64,000 nt of DNA from Pelomonas sp. Root1444 (GTDB taxonomy: Bacteria; Pseudomonadota; Gammaproteobacteria; Burkholderiales; Burkholderiaceae_C), in the NCBI RefSeq assembly GCF_001426885.1, contig NZ_LMFP01000028.1, positions 519,811-583,810 of the forward strand, read 5' to 3'. The notes below the pieces were generated by a model. It was given only the letters and a program-made list of their open reading frames with translations, searched no databases and was not told the origin of the DNA. Position 1 is the stretch's first letter; every line of letters starts with the position of its first letter. Below are positions 27,199-37,026 of this stretch, one piece after another. A program made the position numbers and the translations under genes.

Positions 27199-28284
27199 TC
27201 AGCTGAAGCGCACCGACGCTTCGAAGCCAGGTCCTGCGTTGCGCATTTCCAGCCGGCCGCCGTGCGCTTCGGCCACCAGGCGACACAGGCACAACCCCAG
27301 GCCCCCACCACCCTCCCCACGCGTGCGCGCCGCGTCGGGCCGGTAAAAGGGCTGGCCCAGCTGACGCAGCGACTCGGCCGGCACGCCGGGGCCGAAGTCG
27401 CGCACCGTCAGCCGCACGCCTTCACCGGCGCGCGCCAGGCGGAGCTGCACCGCCCCACGCGACGCATCGTTGTGGCGCAGCGCGTTGTGCACCAGGTTGC
27501 GCAGCAGCAGCTGCACGCGCAGCCGGTCCAGCTTCAGGGTCGGCAGGCCGGGCTCGATCTGCAGCTCGACCCCCGGCCCGGCCTGCTCACGAGCCAGCTC
27601 GGCCAGGTCGCAATCGCTCAGCTGCAACGCGCTGTGCCCGCTGCCCAGCCGCTCGCTCTCCAGCAGCGCCGTGATGAGGTCGCGCATCTGCGCCAGCTCG
27701 TCCAGCAGCGCATCGCGCGAGGGGCCTTCGCCAACCATCTCGGCATGCAGGCGCGCCCGCGTCAAGGGGCTGCGCAGCTCATGGCTGATGGCCAGCAGCA
27801 GCGCGCGCTTGCCGTCGAGCATGGCCTGGATGTCGGCGGCCATCTGGTTGAAGCGCATCGCCAGGTCACCGATCTCGTCGCCATGCACGACGGGCACGCG
27901 GTGCGAGAACTCGCCGCGCCGGAAGGCTTCGGCGCCCAGGGCCAGCGCATGCAGGGGCTGGACCATGTGGCGGATCACGCCGAAGGCGCAGCCCGTGACC
28001 AGCAGCAGCGCAGGCACGGCCCACAGCACGCCATAGGAACTCTCGCGGGAGTTCCACAGGATGACGCTGCTCACGAGGGCCAGCACCAGGAAGACGCCGA
28101 TCAGCCGCGCGCCCAGCGAATACTTGAACCGCGCGTGGTGGCGGTGCCAGCGCTGGTGCCAGCGGTGGTGCACGCGCCAGCGGTACAGCTGGTCGCGCCG
28201 CATGCGCTTCATGCGTTGCATGCGCTTCTTCTGCTTGCGCTCCCAGTGCTCGCGCCAGCGGTGGTCGTAGGGGTGGTGCCTCAT
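27199..28284 (-). CDS. sensor histidine kinase with His-rich N-terminus (CpxA/EnvZ-like)
   Basis: The 361-residue kinase starts MRHHPYDHRW; the ATG overlaps the response-regulator stop by 4 bp (ATGA). The first ~55 residues are extremely basic and contain 10 His in the first 50. TM1 (~60-77) and TM2 (~86-104) are separated by only ~8 residues, so there is essentially no periplasmic sensor domain. HAMP (~104-155), the phospho-acceptor His168 in AISHELRSPLTRARLH, and the ATPase domain (LVHNALRHN, DFGPGVP, GGGGLGLCLCRLV) follow. It probably senses within the membrane or via the small Spy-like protein encoded in the same operon (inference). Confidence 0.9.
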   Translation of the reverse strand: MRHHPYDHRWREHWERKQKKRMQRMKRMRRDQLYRWRVHHRWHQRWHRHHARFKYSLGARLIGVFLVLALVSSVILWNSRESSYGVLWAVPALLLVTGCAFGVIRHMVQPLHALALGAEAFRRGEFSHRVPVVHGDEIGDLAMRFNQMAADIQAMLDGKRALLLAISHELRSPLTRARLHAEMVGEGPSRDALLDELAQMRDLITALLESERLGSGHSALQLSDCDLAELAREQAGPGVELQIEPGLPTLKLDRLRVQLLLRNLVHNALRHNDASRGAVQLRLARAGEGVRLTVRDFGPGVPAESLRQLGQPFYRPDAARTRGEGGGGLGLCLCRLVAEAHGGRLEMRNAGPGFEASVRFS

Positions 28285-28991
28285 CGCTTCTCGGGCAACG
28301 CAAAGCAGTAGCCCGCATTGCGCAGCGTCTTCAGCGCCTGCACCGGCTCCAGCTTGCGACGCAGGCGGCTCACGAGGATGTCGACCGCGCGCGTGAACAG
28401 CTCGGCCTCCTGGCCGCGCAACCGGTTCAGGATGTCGTCGCGCGAGAACACCTTGCCCGGCTCGCGGGCCAGCATCAGCAGCAGTTCGTACTCGGTGCCG
28501 GTCAGCTCGACCAGGCCGTTCGCGCAGCGCACTTCGCGGCGCGCGGTATCGATCTCCAGGCCGTCGAAGCAAAGCCGCGTCGAGGGCTGCGGCGCGGCGG
28601 GAGCGGCCACCGGCGCCAGCCGTGTGCGGCGCAGGATGGTTTGCAACCTTGCGGCCAGCTCGCGCGGCTCGAAGGGTTTGGGCAGGTAGTCGTCCGCGCC
28701 CAGCTCCAGGCCAACGACCCGGTCGGTCAGGTCGCCGCGCGCGGTCAGCATCAGCACGGGCATGTCGCGCCAAGGCTCGCCGCCGGCGCGCAGCCGCTTG
28801 CAGAACTCGAAGCCGTCCATCTCGGGCAGCATGCCGTCCAGGATCAGCGCGTCGAAGCGTTCGGTGCCCAGGCGCGCCAGCGCCTGGCTGGGGCGGGTGA
28901 CGGCTTCGAGTTGCAGGTCGAAGCGGGCCAGGTACTGCGCCAGCGGCCCGGCCAGCGCTTCGTCGTCGTCAATCAGCAGCAGTCGTCGCAT
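28281..28991 (-). CDS. OmpR/PhoB-family response regulator (CpxR-like)
   Basis: The 236-residue protein has a receiver domain (LLIDDDEALAGPL acidic pocket; phospho-acceptor Asp in LILDGMLPEMDGFEF; Thr in MLTARGDL; Lys in LPKPFEPREL). A winged-helix DNA-binding domain follows (ELTGTEYELLLMLAREPGKVFSRDDI, VDILVSRLRRKLEP). It is the partner of the kinase immediately downstream. The order Spy-like, regulator, kinase recalls the cpxP-cpxRA envelope-stress module. Confidence 0.93.
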   Translation of the reverse strand: MRRLLLIDDDEALAGPLAQYLARFDLQLEAVTRPSQALARLGTERFDALILDGMLPEMDGFEFCKRLRAGGEPWRDMPVLMLTARGDLTDRVVGLELGADDYLPKPFEPRELAARLQTILRRTRLAPVAAPAAPQPSTRLCFDGLEIDTARREVRCANGLVELTGTEYELLLMLAREPGKVFSRDDILNRLRGQEAELFTRAVDILVSRLRRKLEPVQALKTLRNAGYCFALPEKR

Positions 28992-29019
28992 GGAGGCGAA
29001 TCATTGTGCCCGCTGCCCC

Positions 29020-29457
29020 TCAGTCCGCGTGGCGGTGCCGCGCGCCGTCGAAGCGCCGCATCATGAAGCGCAGCGCCTGGCGCTGTTCGGTGTCCAGCGC
29101 ATCGAAGAAGTCGGCGAAGGCGTTGACCAGGCCCGGGCCGGCGGCGCGCAACGCGTCCAGCCGCGCCTGCAGCAGCTGCGAGGCCGGCTCGCGGGGGAAC
29201 TGCTCGCCGGCCATCAAACCGGCCAGCTCGGGGCCGCGCGCAGCGCTCTTCAGCGCGTCGCGCTGCTGCTGGATCTGCTCGATCCAGGCGGCAAAACGGC
29301 GGCGCTGCTCGTCGTCCAGGTCCAGCTTGGCGCCGACCCGGGCCAGGAGGAGATGGGCAAAGCCGTCGGCATGGCGGCCGAGATGATGGCCATGATGGCC
29401 GTGGCTGAAGTGGTGGCGGAATTCGTGGTGGGCGTGCCAGCGACGAAAGAAGTTCAT
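29020..29457 (-). CDS. Spy/CpxP-like His-rich protein
   Basis: The 145-residue protein has 12 His among the first 35 residues (for example HAHHEFRHHF and HGHHGHH). A helical domain of the Spy/LTXXQ type follows (LDLDDEQRRRFAAWIEQIQQQRDALK; LDTEQRQALRFMMRRF near the C-terminus). There is no obvious signal peptide from this start, although the family is usually periplasmic; upstream codons add no hydrophobic segment. It could be a metal-responsive envelope chaperone or a cytoplasmic regulator feeding the adjacent two-component pair. It is first in the operon, 28 bp before the response regulator. Confidence 0.75.
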   Translation of the reverse strand: MNFFRRWHAHHEFRHHFSHGHHGHHLGRHADGFAHLLLARVGAKLDLDDEQRRRFAAWIEQIQQQRDALKSAARGPELAGLMAGEQFPREPASQLLQARLDALRAAGPGLVNAFADFFDALDTEQRQALRFMMRRFDGARHRHAD

Positions 29458-29645
29458 GGCGGTGCTCCGTGGGTCGGCGGTTGGGATGGCGCTCATGATT
29501 CCGGCGGGGCCCTCCGAGAGCATCTCCACGCGGTATCGCCGGGTTTCGTTTTGTATCGACCCTGAAGGGGCGCCTCTAAAATCGCCGATTCCCTGCCCCT
29601 GACGACAAGCTCCGTGCTCACGGAGCGCCAGCCGAGATCGCCCCC

Positions 29646-32462
29646 GTGACCGAACTTGCCAAGTCCTTCGAACCCGCCGCCCTGGAAGCCCACTGGGGCC
29701 CCAAGTGGGAAGCCGCCGGCCTGTACGCGCCGACGCTGGACCCGGCCAAGCCGTCTTTCAGCATCCAGCTGCCGCCGCCCAATGTGACGGGCACGCTGCA
29801 CATGGGCCACGCCTTCAACCAGACGGTGATGGACTCGCTGACGCGCTACCACCGCATGAAGGGTCACAACACGCTGTGGGTGCCCGGCACCGACCACGCC
29901 GGCATCGCCACGCAGATCGTCGTGGAGCGCCAGCTGCAGGCGGCGGGCCAGAACCGCCACGACCTGGGCCGCAAGAACTTCGTCGCGCGGGTGTGGGACT
30001 GGAAGCAGGAGAGCGGCAACACCATCACCGGCCAGATGCGCCGCCTGGGCGACTCGGTGAGCTGGGGCCATGAGTACTTCACGATGGACGAGAAGCTCTC
30101 GGGCGTCGTCGTCGAGACCTTCGTGCGGCTGTACGAGGAGGGCCTGATCTACCGCGGCAAGCGACTGGTGAGCTGGGACCCGGTGCTGCAGTCCGCCGTG
30201 TCGGACCTGGAGGTGTCGTCCGAAGAAGAAGACGGCTCTCTGTGGCACATCCGCTATCCGCTCGCGGATGGCTCGGGCTCGGTGGTCGTGGCCACCACGC
30301 GCCCGGAAACCATGCTGGGCGACGTCGCCGTCATGGTGCACCCCGAAGACGAGCGTTACGCGGCGCTGATCGGCAAGCTCGTCAAGCTGCCGCTGACCGA
30401 CCGCGAGATCCCGGTCATCGCCGACGACTACGTGGACCGCGAGTTCGGCACCGGCGTCGTCAAGGTCACGCCGGCCCACGACACCAACGACTACGCCGTC
30501 GGCCAGCGCCACAACCTGCCCATGATCGCGGTGCTGGACCTGCAGGCCAGGATCAACGACAACGCGCCCGAGGCCTACCGCGGCCTGGACCGCTTCGTCG
30601 CCCGCAAACGCGTCGTGGCCGACCTGGAGGCGCAGGGCCTGCTGGTCGAGGTCAAGAAGCACAAGCTGCAGGTGCCCCGCTGCGAGCGCACCGGCCAGGT
30701 CATCGAGCCCATGCTGACGGACCAGTGGTTCGTCGCCGTCACCAAGCCCAGCGCCGATGGCAAGAGCATTGCCGACAAGGCCATCGCCGCCGTCGAGACC
30801 GGCGCCGTGAAGTTCCACCCCGAGCAGTGGGTCAACACCTACAACCACTGGATGGGCAACCTGCAGGACTGGTGCATCTCGCGCCAGCTGTGGTGGGGCC
30901 ACCAGATCCCGGCCTGGTACGGCACGGGCGGCGAGCTGTTCGTCGCGCGCAGCGAGGACGAAGCGCAGGCCCGCGCCAAGGCCGCTGGTTACCTCGGCGA
31001 GCTGACCCGCGACCCGGATGTGCTGGACACCTGGTACTCGTCGGCGCTGGTGCCGTTCTCCACGCTCGGCTGGCCTGAGAAGACGCTGGAGCAGGAGCTG
31101 TTCCTGCCCTCTTCCGTGCTCGTGACCGGCTACGACATCATCTTCTTCTGGGTCGCCCGGATGATCATGATGACGACGCACTTCACCGGCAAGGTGCCCT
31201 TCAAGGACGTCTACATCCACGGCCTGGTGCGCGACTCGCAGGGCCAGAAGATGAGCAAGAGCGAGGGCAATGTGCTGGACCCGGTGGACCTGATCCAGGG
31301 CGTCGACCTCGACACGCTGATCCAGAAGTCCACCACCGGCCTGCGCAAGCCCGAGACGGCGCCCAAGGTCGCCGCCCGCGTGAAGAAGGAATTCCCCGAA
31401 GGCATGCCGGCCTACGGCGCCGATGCGCTGCGCTTCACGATGGCGAGCTACGCGAGCCTGGGCCGCAACATCAACTTCGATACCAAGCGCTGTGAGGGCT
31501 ACCGCAACTTCTGCAACAAGCTCTGGAACGCGACGCGCTTCGTGCTGATGAACACCGAAGGCCAGGACTGCGGCCTGATGCACGCCGAAGGCCACTGCCC
31601 ACCGGGCCACAACAAGTTCAGCCAGGCCGACCGTTGGATCGTCAGCGAGCTGCAGCGCGTGGAAGCCGCTGTCGCGCAGGGCTTTGCCGAGTACCGGCTC
31701 GACAACGTCGCCAACGCCATCTACAGCTTCGTCTGGGATGAGTACTGCGACTGGTACCTGGAGATCGCCAAGGTGCAGATCCAGACCGGTGACGAAGCAC
31801 AGCAGCGCGCCACGCGCCGCACGCTGATCCGCGTGCTGGAAACCACGCTGCGGCTGCTGCACCCGATCGCACCCTTCATCACCGAGGAGCTGTGGCAGAC
31901 CGTCGCCCCGGTGGCGGGCCGCAAGGCGACCGACCTGATCGGCCAGGCGTCCTATCCGATGGCGCAGCTGGAGCGCATCGATGCTGGCGCCGACGCCTGG
32001 ATGGCCCAGCTCAAGGACGTCGTCGGCACGACGCGCAGCCTGCGCAGCGAGATGGCACTCAGCCCCGCCGAGCGCGTGCCGCTGCTGGTGGGCGGCGACC
32101 TGAGCTTCCTCGCCGAGGCGGCCGCGGTGCTGAAGGTGCTCGCCAAGCTGAGCAGCGTCGAGCTGATTGCCAACGAGGCCGAGTTCGCCAGGCAGAGCGC
32201 GACCTCGCCGGTGCTGGTGCACGGAGCCGCCAAGCTGGCGCTCAAGGTCGAGATCGATGTCGAGGCCGAACGCGCCCGCCTGACGAAGGAGGCCACGCGC
32301 CTGGAAGGCGAAATCGTCAAGGCGGAGGCCAAGCTGGGCAACGAAAGCTTCGTGGCCCGGGCGCCGGCGGCCGTCGTCGAGCAGGAGCGCGCCCGCGTGG
32401 CCGGTTTCAAGGAGACCGTGGCCCGCCTGCGCGAGCAGTTGGCCCGACTGCCGGCTCAGTAA
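29646..32462 (+). CDS. valS: valyl-tRNA synthetase
   Basis: The 938-residue class I aminoacyl-tRNA synthetase has the HIGH-type motif HMGH (residues 52-55, in [12 protein letters not shown]) and KMSKS in [14 protein letters not shown]. An editing CP1 domain lies between ([30 protein letters not shown]). An anticodon-binding domain and C-terminal coiled coil ([20 protein letters not shown]) follow. The start is GTG with no good Shine-Dalgarno; a hairpin GCTCCGT / ACGGAGC sits at 29609-29626 in the leader. The last 7 bp overlap the convergent dehydrogenase-like gene. Confidence 0.97.
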   Translation: MTELAKSFEPAALEAHWGPKWEAAGLYAPTLDPAKPSFSIQLPPPNVTGTLHMGHAFNQTVMDSLTRYHRMKGHNTLWVPGTDHAGIATQIVVERQLQAAGQNRHDLGRKNFVARVWDWKQESGNTITGQMRRLGDSVSWGHEYFTMDEKLSGVVVETFVRLYEEGLIYRGKRLVSWDPVLQSAVSDLEVSSEEEDGSLWHIRYPLADGSGSVVVATTRPETMLGDVAVMVHPEDERYAALIGKLVKLPLTDREIPVIADDYVDREFGTGVVKVTPAHDTNDYAVGQRHNLPMIAVLDLQARINDNAPEAYRGLDRFVARKRVVADLEAQGLLVEVKKHKLQVPRCERTGQVIEPMLTDQWFVAVTKPSADGKSIADKAIAAVETGAVKFHPEQWVNTYNHWMGNLQDWCISRQLWWGHQIPAWYGTGGELFVARSEDEAQARAKAAGYLGELTRDPDVLDTWYSSALVPFSTLGWPEKTLEQELFLPSSVLVTGYDIIFFWVARMIMMTTHFTGKVPFKDVYIHGLVRDSQGQKMSKSEGNVLDPVDLIQGVDLDTLIQKSTTGLRKPETAPKVAARVKKEFPEGMPAYGADALRFTMASYASLGRNINFDTKRCEGYRNFCNKLWNATRFVLMNTEGQDCGLMHAEGHCPPGHNKFSQADRWIVSELQRVEAAVAQGFAEYRLDNVANAIYSFVWDEYCDWYLEIAKVQIQTGDEAQQRATRRTLIRVLETTLRLLHPIAPFITEELWQTVAPVAGRKATDLIGQASYPMAQLERIDAGADAWMAQLKDVVGTTRSLRSEMALSPAERVPLLVGGDLSFLAEAAAVLKVLAKLSSVELIANEAEFARQSATSPVLVHGAAKLALKVEIDVEAERARLTKEATRLEGEIVKAEAKLGNESFVARAPAAVVEQERARVAGFKETVARLREQLARLPAQ

Positions 32463-33400
32463 AAGTCGACGGTCGGCGCGGCGATCGGGCTGCGCGTGGC
32501 CGGCGGCAACAGCAGGCCGTCGATGGCCCGCGCCACCGCCCAGGCGGCGCGCACCCGCGATTCACGCGTCGTGCCGGCCAGGCGCGGTGTCACCTGCAGC
32601 GAGCCGATGCCGTGCAGCGGCCGGCCCGCTTCCAGCCAACCCGGCTCCATGCAGTCGAACCAGGCGGCGCGCAGCCGGCCATTGCGCAGCGCCAGCGCCA
32701 GTGCCGCTTCATCCACCAGCCCCGACTGCGTCAACCCGACCAGCACCTGCCCGGCCCGACCGACTTCGAGCTGGCGCTCGCCGACGAGGCCGCGGTAGCG
32801 GCCGAAGTAAGGCAGCATCAGCACCAGGCCGTCGCTGTGCTCCATCAGGTCAGCCAGGCTGACGGCCTCGATGCCCCAGCGCGCCCAGGTCGCGTCGCTG
32901 GGGTGCCGCGACGGGTCATAGCCGATGACCCGCGTGCCGAAGGCCTGCAGCAGCTGCGCCATCACGCGCGCCGCCGGCACCAAGCCCAGCAGGCCGATGG
33001 TCGAGCAGCCCAGCTCCCGGCCCACCTTGAGGCCGTCGCTGCCCTCGATGGGCACGCGCCGCAGCAGGCTCAGCAACGCACCGATGGCGAACTCGGCCTC
33101 GGCGCTGGCGGTGGATGTTTGCGAGCGCACCACGTCCACGCCGGCCTTGCGGCAGGCTTCGACATCGATGTTCTCGGCCCCGCCGCTGGCCCGGCCGATG
33201 GCACGCAGCATCGGCGCGCAATGCACCAGCTCGGCATCGATGCGCACCTCGGGCGGCGCCACCAGCGCACGGGCATCCTGCAGCGCGTCCACCAGGCCGC
33301 GGAAGTCGCTGACGAGTTCGGGCGCGAAACGTGCGTCGTGCCGCTCGGCCAGCCACTGCACGACATCGGCTTCCAGCGGTTCCAATATCAGGACGCTCAT
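32456..33400 (-). CDS. 2-hydroxyacid dehydrogenase-fold protein with lost catalytic residues
   Basis: The 314-residue protein is clearly of the D-isomer-specific 2-hydroxyacid dehydrogenase fold (substrate domain, nucleotide domain from ~100, [14 protein letters not shown]). Key residues are changed. The catalytic Arg is Gln225 ([13 protein letters not shown], where active enzymes have an xxRGGLVDE pattern). The catalytic His is Arg273 (VTPRLAGTT instead of TPHIAG). The dinucleotide motif reads GLLGLVPAA (136-144) with only part of GxGxxG. Glu252 remains. It may be a non-catalytic binding or regulatory protein. It overlaps valS tail to tail by 7 bp. Confidence 0.82.
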   Translation of the reverse strand: MSVLILEPLEADVVQWLAERHDARFAPELVSDFRGLVDALQDARALVAPPEVRIDAELVHCAPMLRAIGRASGGAENIDVEACRKAGVDVVRSQTSTASAEAEFAIGALLSLLRRVPIEGSDGLKVGRELGCSTIGLLGLVPAARVMAQLLQAFGTRVIGYDPSRHPSDATWARWGIEAVSLADLMEHSDGLVLMLPYFGRYRGLVGERQLEVGRAGQVLVGLTQSGLVDEAALALALRNGRLRAAWFDCMEPGWLEAGRPLHGIGSLQVTPRLAGTTRESRVRAAWAVARAIDGLLLPPATRSPIAAPTVDFY

Positions 33401-33484
33401 GCTCTCTTTGTGCCCAACTCAAGGGTCATAACCGTCACAACCCGCGTGACACAATCGCCGCGCCCTTGTCCAACCAGTGTACCC

Positions 33485-34378
33485 ATGGCCTCCTCGCCCA
33501 GATCCCCGATCACCAAAGCGATCTTCCCGGTCGCAGGTCTAGGCACGCGCTTCCTGCCGGCGACCAAGGCACAGCCCAAGGAGATGCTGCCTGTCGTCGA
33601 CAAGCCGCTGATCCAGTACGCGGTCGAGGAAGCCTACGAGGCCGGCGTGCGCGAGATGATCTTCGTCACCGGCCGCCACAAGCGCCCGATCGAAGACCAT
33701 TTCGACATGACGTTCGAGCTCGAGGTGGCGCTGGAGAACTCCGGCAAGCAGGAGCTGCTGGACGTGGTGCGCAGCGTCAAGCCGGATGACATGCAATGCA
33801 TCTACGTGCGTCAGGCCCAGGCCCTGGGCCTCGGCCACGCGGTGTTGTGCGGCCAGCGCCTGGTCGGCAACGAGCCGTTCGCCGTGCTGCTGGCCGATGA
33901 CCTGATGGTCGGCCCGACGCCCGGCCGCGGCATCCTGAAGCAGATGGTCGAGCAGTTCGCCGACTGGCGCGCATCCATCCTGGCCGTGCAGGAAGTGCCT
34001 GCCGAGCACACGCGGCGCTACGGCATCGTGGCGGGCACGCAGGTCAACGAGAACCTGATGGACGTGACCCGCATCGTCGAGAAACCCGCCCCCGAAGACG
34101 CGCCCTCGCGCCTGGGTGTGGCCGGCCGCTACATCCTGACGGCCGGCGTGTTCCACGAAATCGCCAACCAGCCGCGCGGCGTGGGCGGCGAGATCCAGCT
34201 GACCGACGGCATCGCCGGCCTGCTGCGCCGAGAGAAGGTGTTTGCCTACCGCTACGAAGGCAAGCGCTACGACTGCGGCAGCAAGGAGGGCTTCCTGCAG
34301 GCCAACGTCGAGCTGGCCTTGAGCCACCCGCAGCTGGGCCCCGGCTTCAAGGAATTCCTGCAGGGCCTGGATATCTGA
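33485..34378 (+). CDS. galU: UTP-glucose-1-phosphate uridylyltransferase
   Basis: The 297-residue nucleotidyltransferase makes UDP-glucose for envelope polysaccharides. The N-terminal nucleotide loop [28 protein letters not shown], the LADDLMVG catalytic Asp region, RYGIVAGT, and [10 protein letters not shown] are all intact. The ATG at 33485 begins [16 protein letters not shown]; a much longer in-frame opening upstream overlaps valS and the dehydrogenase and is not real. It is preceded by 84 bp from the divergent dehydrogenase-like gene. Confidence 0.95.
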   Translation: MASSPRSPITKAIFPVAGLGTRFLPATKAQPKEMLPVVDKPLIQYAVEEAYEAGVREMIFVTGRHKRPIEDHFDMTFELEVALENSGKQELLDVVRSVKPDDMQCIYVRQAQALGLGHAVLCGQRLVGNEPFAVLLADDLMVGPTPGRGILKQMVEQFADWRASILAVQEVPAEHTRRYGIVAGTQVNENLMDVTRIVEKPAPEDAPSRLGVAGRYILTAGVFHEIANQPRGVGGEIQLTDGIAGLLRREKVFAYRYEGKRYDCGSKEGFLQANVELALSHPQLGPGFKEFLQGLDI

Positions 34379-34438
34379 GGCTTGGCGGCAAAGACCGCCC
34401 GGGCGTCGCGAGCGGCTCTGCCGCCAACGGACCGAGCT

Positions 34439-34666
34439 TCAGCGCCGGCGCAGCACGTGGATGAACTCGTCGGCAGCGCTCTGCTGGTCGACGAGTTCGT
34501 TGCCGGTCTGGCGCGCGAAGGCCTGGAAGTCGCGCATCGAGCCCGGGTCGGTCGACACCACCCGCAGCAGCTCGCCGCTGAGCATTTCAGCCAGGGCCTT
34601 CTTGGCCTTCAGGATGGGCAGCGGGCAGTTCAGGCCCCGCGTGTCGAGTTCTCTTTGCACGTCCAT
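34439..34666 (-). CDS. TusA-family sulfur-carrier protein
   Basis: The 75-residue SirA/TusA-like protein has the hallmark CPxP: RGLNCPLPILKAKKAL with Cys14. Family members carry persulfide sulfur for tRNA thiolation or molybdenum cofactor and Fe-S metabolism, or act in redox regulation. It follows the Nudix gene by 4 bp and cysM is further upstream on the same strand, so a small sulfur-related operon cysM-nudix-tusA is plausible. Which TusA paralogue this is cannot be decided. Confidence 0.88.
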   Translation of the reverse strand: MDVQRELDTRGLNCPLPILKAKKALAEMLSGELLRVVSTDPGSMRDFQAFARQTGNELVDQQSAADEFIHVLRRR

Positions 34667-34670
34667 CGCT

Positions 34671-35204
34671 TCATTCTTTCTTGAGGTCCAACCACTGCGG
34701 CTCTATGCCCTTGGCGCGCAGCCAGGTCGCCAGCGCCTGACCCGTGCCCTGAGGCCAGCAGCGCACGTCTTCGGGCGCTATCAGCTTGTACTCGACCAGC
34801 TCCGGAGACAGCCGGATCTCGCCGCGCGCCTGCGCGTGATAGGCAATGATGACCTGGTTCATGCGCTGGAAGTCCCAGACGCCAAGCAGATCCAGGCTAT
34901 CGACCGCCAGCGACGTCTCCTCGCCGATCTCACGGCGGATGCCGTCCTCTGGCGACTCACCCGCCTCCAGGAAACCGGTGATCAGCCCAAAGAAGCGCCC
35001 GGGCCACGCGGCATTGCGGGCCAGCAGCACCTGGCCGTCGCGGTCGGTGCATTCGATGACCGCCGCCACCACCGGCGTCGGGTTGTTCCAGTGCGTGAAG
35101 CCGCAGGAGGGGCAGCGCAGGCGCTCCTTCTCACCACCGTCCTCGGCCACCGTGATTAGCGCAAGTTCCGTGGCGCAATCCGGGCAGAAGCGATAAGGCT
35201 TCAT
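34671..35204 (-). CDS. Nudix hydrolase with N-terminal zinc ribbon
   Basis: The 177-residue protein starts MKPYRFCPDC. Cys7, Cys10, Cys31 and Cys34 form a zinc ribbon. The Nudix box GFLEAGESPEDGIRREIGEETSL fits GX5EX7REUXEEXGU. The zinc-ribbon plus Nudix layout resembles NudC-type NAD(H) pyrophosphatases, but this protein is shorter and lacks their N-terminal domain, so the substrate is uncertain (dinucleotide or ADP-ribose type). It is separated from cysM by 70 bp and coupled to the TusA-like gene (4-bp gap). Confidence 0.88.
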   Translation of the reverse strand: MKPYRFCPDCATELALITVAEDGGEKERLRCPSCGFTHWNNPTPVVAAVIECTDRDGQVLLARNAAWPGRFFGLITGFLEAGESPEDGIRREIGEETSLAVDSLDLLGVWDFQRMNQVIIAYHAQARGEIRLSPELVEYKLIAPEDVRCWPQGTGQALATWLRAKGIEPQWLDLKKE

Positions 35205-35274
35205 TGGCGCCCCCGTCGCGCGTCGTGCTGGCCCCCAAGGAAGGAGCAAGCGTCTTCGAGCGGCCGGGTGGGGC

Positions 35275-36171
35275 TCATGCAGGGAACACGCCTGTCGACA
35301 GATAGCGGTCGCCGCGGTCGCAGACGATGAAGGCGATGGTCGCGTTCTCGACGTTGCGCGCGATCTGCAGCGCCACCCAGCAGGCGCCCGCCGCGGAGAT
35401 GCCGGCAAACAGGCCTTCCTCGCGGGCGAGGCGCCGCGCCATGTCCTCGGCGTCGCTCTGGCTCACCAGCACCAGCTCGTCCACGCCGCTCGGGTCATAG
35501 ATCTTGGGCAGGTAGGCCTCGGGCCATTTGCGGATGCCGGGGATGCGCGAGCCCTCGGCCGGTTGGGCACCGACGATGCGCACCGCCGGGTTCTTCTCCT
35601 TGAGGTAGCGCGACACGCCGGTGATGGTGCCGGTCGTGCCCATGGCGCTGACGAAATGGGTGATGCGCCCGTTCGTGTCCCGCCACAGCTCCGGGCCGGT
35701 GGTCTCGTAGTGCACCCGCGGGTTGTCGGCGTTGGCGAACTGGTCGAGCACGCGGCCCTTGCCTTCGCCGGCCATCTGTTCCGCCAGGTCGCGGGCGTAC
35801 TCCATGCCACCGGTCTTGGGCGTCAGGATGAGTTCGGCGCCAAAGGCCTTCATCGTCTGCGCGCGTTCGATGGACAGGTCCTCGGGCATGATCAGCACCA
35901 TGCGGTAGCCGCGGATGGCCGCAGCCATGGCGAGCGCGATGCCGGTGTTGCCCGAAGTCGCCTCGATCAACGTGTCGCCCGGCTTGATCTCGCCGCGCTC
36001 CTCGGCACGCTTGATCATGCTGATGGCGGGGCGGTCCTTCACTGAGCCGGCCGGGTTGTTGCCCTCCAGTTTGGCGAGGATGACGTTGCCGCGCGCATCG
36101 GCGCCAGGCAGGCGTTGCAGGCGCACGAGGGGCGTTGCGCCAATGACGTCTTCGAGGGTCGGGTAGCTCAT
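35275..36171 (-). CDS. cysM: cysteine synthase B (O-acetylserine sulfhydrylase)
   Basis: The 298-residue PLP enzyme makes cysteine from O-acetylserine and sulfide or thiosulfate. The PLP lysine is Lys45 in NNPAGSVKDRPAISM. The substrate loop EATSGNTGIALAMAAA, the phosphate loop SAMGTTGTITGVSRYL and C-terminal SQSDAEDMARRLAREEG are present. Sequence and length favour CysM over CysK. The start MSYPTLEDVIG is chosen; an in-frame extension would cross the tRNA gene. It lies divergent from tRNA-Leu. Confidence 0.95.
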   Translation of the reverse strand: MSYPTLEDVIGATPLVRLQRLPGADARGNVILAKLEGNNPAGSVKDRPAISMIKRAEERGEIKPGDTLIEATSGNTGIALAMAAAIRGYRMVLIMPEDLSIERAQTMKAFGAELILTPKTGGMEYARDLAEQMAGEGKGRVLDQFANADNPRVHYETTGPELWRDTNGRITHFVSAMGTTGTITGVSRYLKEKNPAVRIVGAQPAEGSRIPGIRKWPEAYLPKIYDPSGVDELVLVSQSDAEDMARRLAREEGLFAGISAAGACWVALQIARNVENATIAFIVCDRGDRYLSTGVFPA

Positions 36172-36265
36172 GGCGGCCGATTGTGGCAGCGACCGCCAAA
36201 CCTCAGCCTTGGCGAGTGCATAATCCAGCCCCTCGCTGCAACAAGCGAGCAGCTGTTTCCGACGG

Positions 36266-36350
36266 GCCCGGGTGGCGAAATCGGTAGACGCAGGGGACTC
36301 AAAATCCCCCGCCGCAAGGTGTGCCGGTTCGAGTCCGGCCCCGGGCACCA
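36266..36350 (+). tRNA. tRNA-Leu (anticodon CAA)
   Basis: This 85-nt gene has an encoded CCA end. The acceptor stem is GCCCGGG / CCCGGGC. The anticodon stem GGGGA / TCCCC closes the loop CTCAAAA, giving anticodon CAA (reads UUG). The long variable arm GCCGCAAGGTGT is typical of class II tRNA-Leu. The T arm is GCCGGTTCGAGTCCGGC. It lies between cysM and the rhomboid gene. Confidence 0.97.
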
Positions 36351-36444
36351 GGCGAAACAGCAGCCGGCTTGTGCTGGCATACTCAAAACGGTAAGCACCG
36401 GCCCTTCCGGTGTATGCGCCCTCACCGCGCACCGCCCCACCCCC

Positions 36445-37026
36445 ATGCCCCCGCTGCCTCCGGTTACCAAAGCCTTCCTGCTGGCTTGCGTCGGCTTCTT
36501 CTGCCTCTTCGAACTCCTGCCCGGCCTGGCGCCCTGGTTCGAGCTGTGGCCGCTGAACTCCGGGGTCTTCATGCCCTGGCAAGTGCTCACCTATGCCTTC
36601 CTGCACGGCAGCTTCACGCACCTGCTGTTCAACATGCTGGGCCTGTGGATGTTCGGCGGTGAGCTGGAACGCGTCTGGGGCCCGAAGCGCTACACGCAGA
36701 TCCTGGTGGCCAGCACGCTGACGGCCGCCGTCGTGCAGTTGATCTTCACGTTCGTGATCGGCTCACGCTCGCCGACAGTGGGTGCGTCGGGCGCGATCTT
36801 CGGCCTGCTGCTGTCCTTCGGCATGCTGTTCCCCAACCGCATCATCGTGCCGTTGATTCCGCCCATCCCGATGAAGGCCAAGTACTTCGTCGCCATCTTC
36901 GGCGGGCTGGAACTGATCCTCGGCTTCAACGGCGCCAGCGGCGTCGCCCATTTCGCCCACCTGGGCGGCATGCTGGGCGCCTGGCTGCTGATCCGCAGCT
37001 GGCGCTCGCCGCGCCGGCGCGGTTAG
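36445..37026 (+). CDS. rhomboid-family intramembrane serine protease
   Basis: The 193-residue membrane protein has about six helices. The catalytic Ser115 lies in TVGASGAIFGLLLSFG (GxSG). The catalytic His is in VAHFAHLGGMLGAW (His172). The first-loop motif and HGSFTHLLFNMLGLWMFG after TM1, with the conserved His/Asn, are intact, so it should be active. Substrates are unknown. The start ATG at 36445 is used; upstream codons run into the tRNA. Its last 4 bp overlap the convergent SDR gene. Confidence 0.93.
   Translation: MPPLPPVTKAFLLACVGFFCLFELLPGLAPWFELWPLNSGVFMPWQVLTYAFLHGSFTHLLFNMLGLWMFGGELERVWGPKRYTQILVASTLTAAVVQLIFTFVIGSRSPTVGASGAIFGLLLSFGMLFPNRIIVPLIPPIPMKAKYFVAIFGGLELILGFNGASGVAHFAHLGGMLGAWLLIRSWRSPRRRG

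Noticed and set aside
28285-28773. 163-codon upstream extension of the histidine kinase
   Set aside because: It lies wholly inside the response-regulator gene; the ATG at 28284 with 4-bp overlap is the natural start.
29583-29645. T-box or attenuator in the valS leader (hairpin 29609-29626)
   Set aside because: No T-box sequence, no terminator T-run and no leader peptide with Val codons; the leader is too short.
29493-32222. A 909-codon open frame antisense to valS
   Set aside because: Shadow frame of an unmistakable valS gene; no domain signature.
31892-33484. Upstream in-frame extension of galU
   Set aside because: It overlaps valS and the dehydrogenase-like gene; the GalU N-terminal motif begins at the ATG at 33485.
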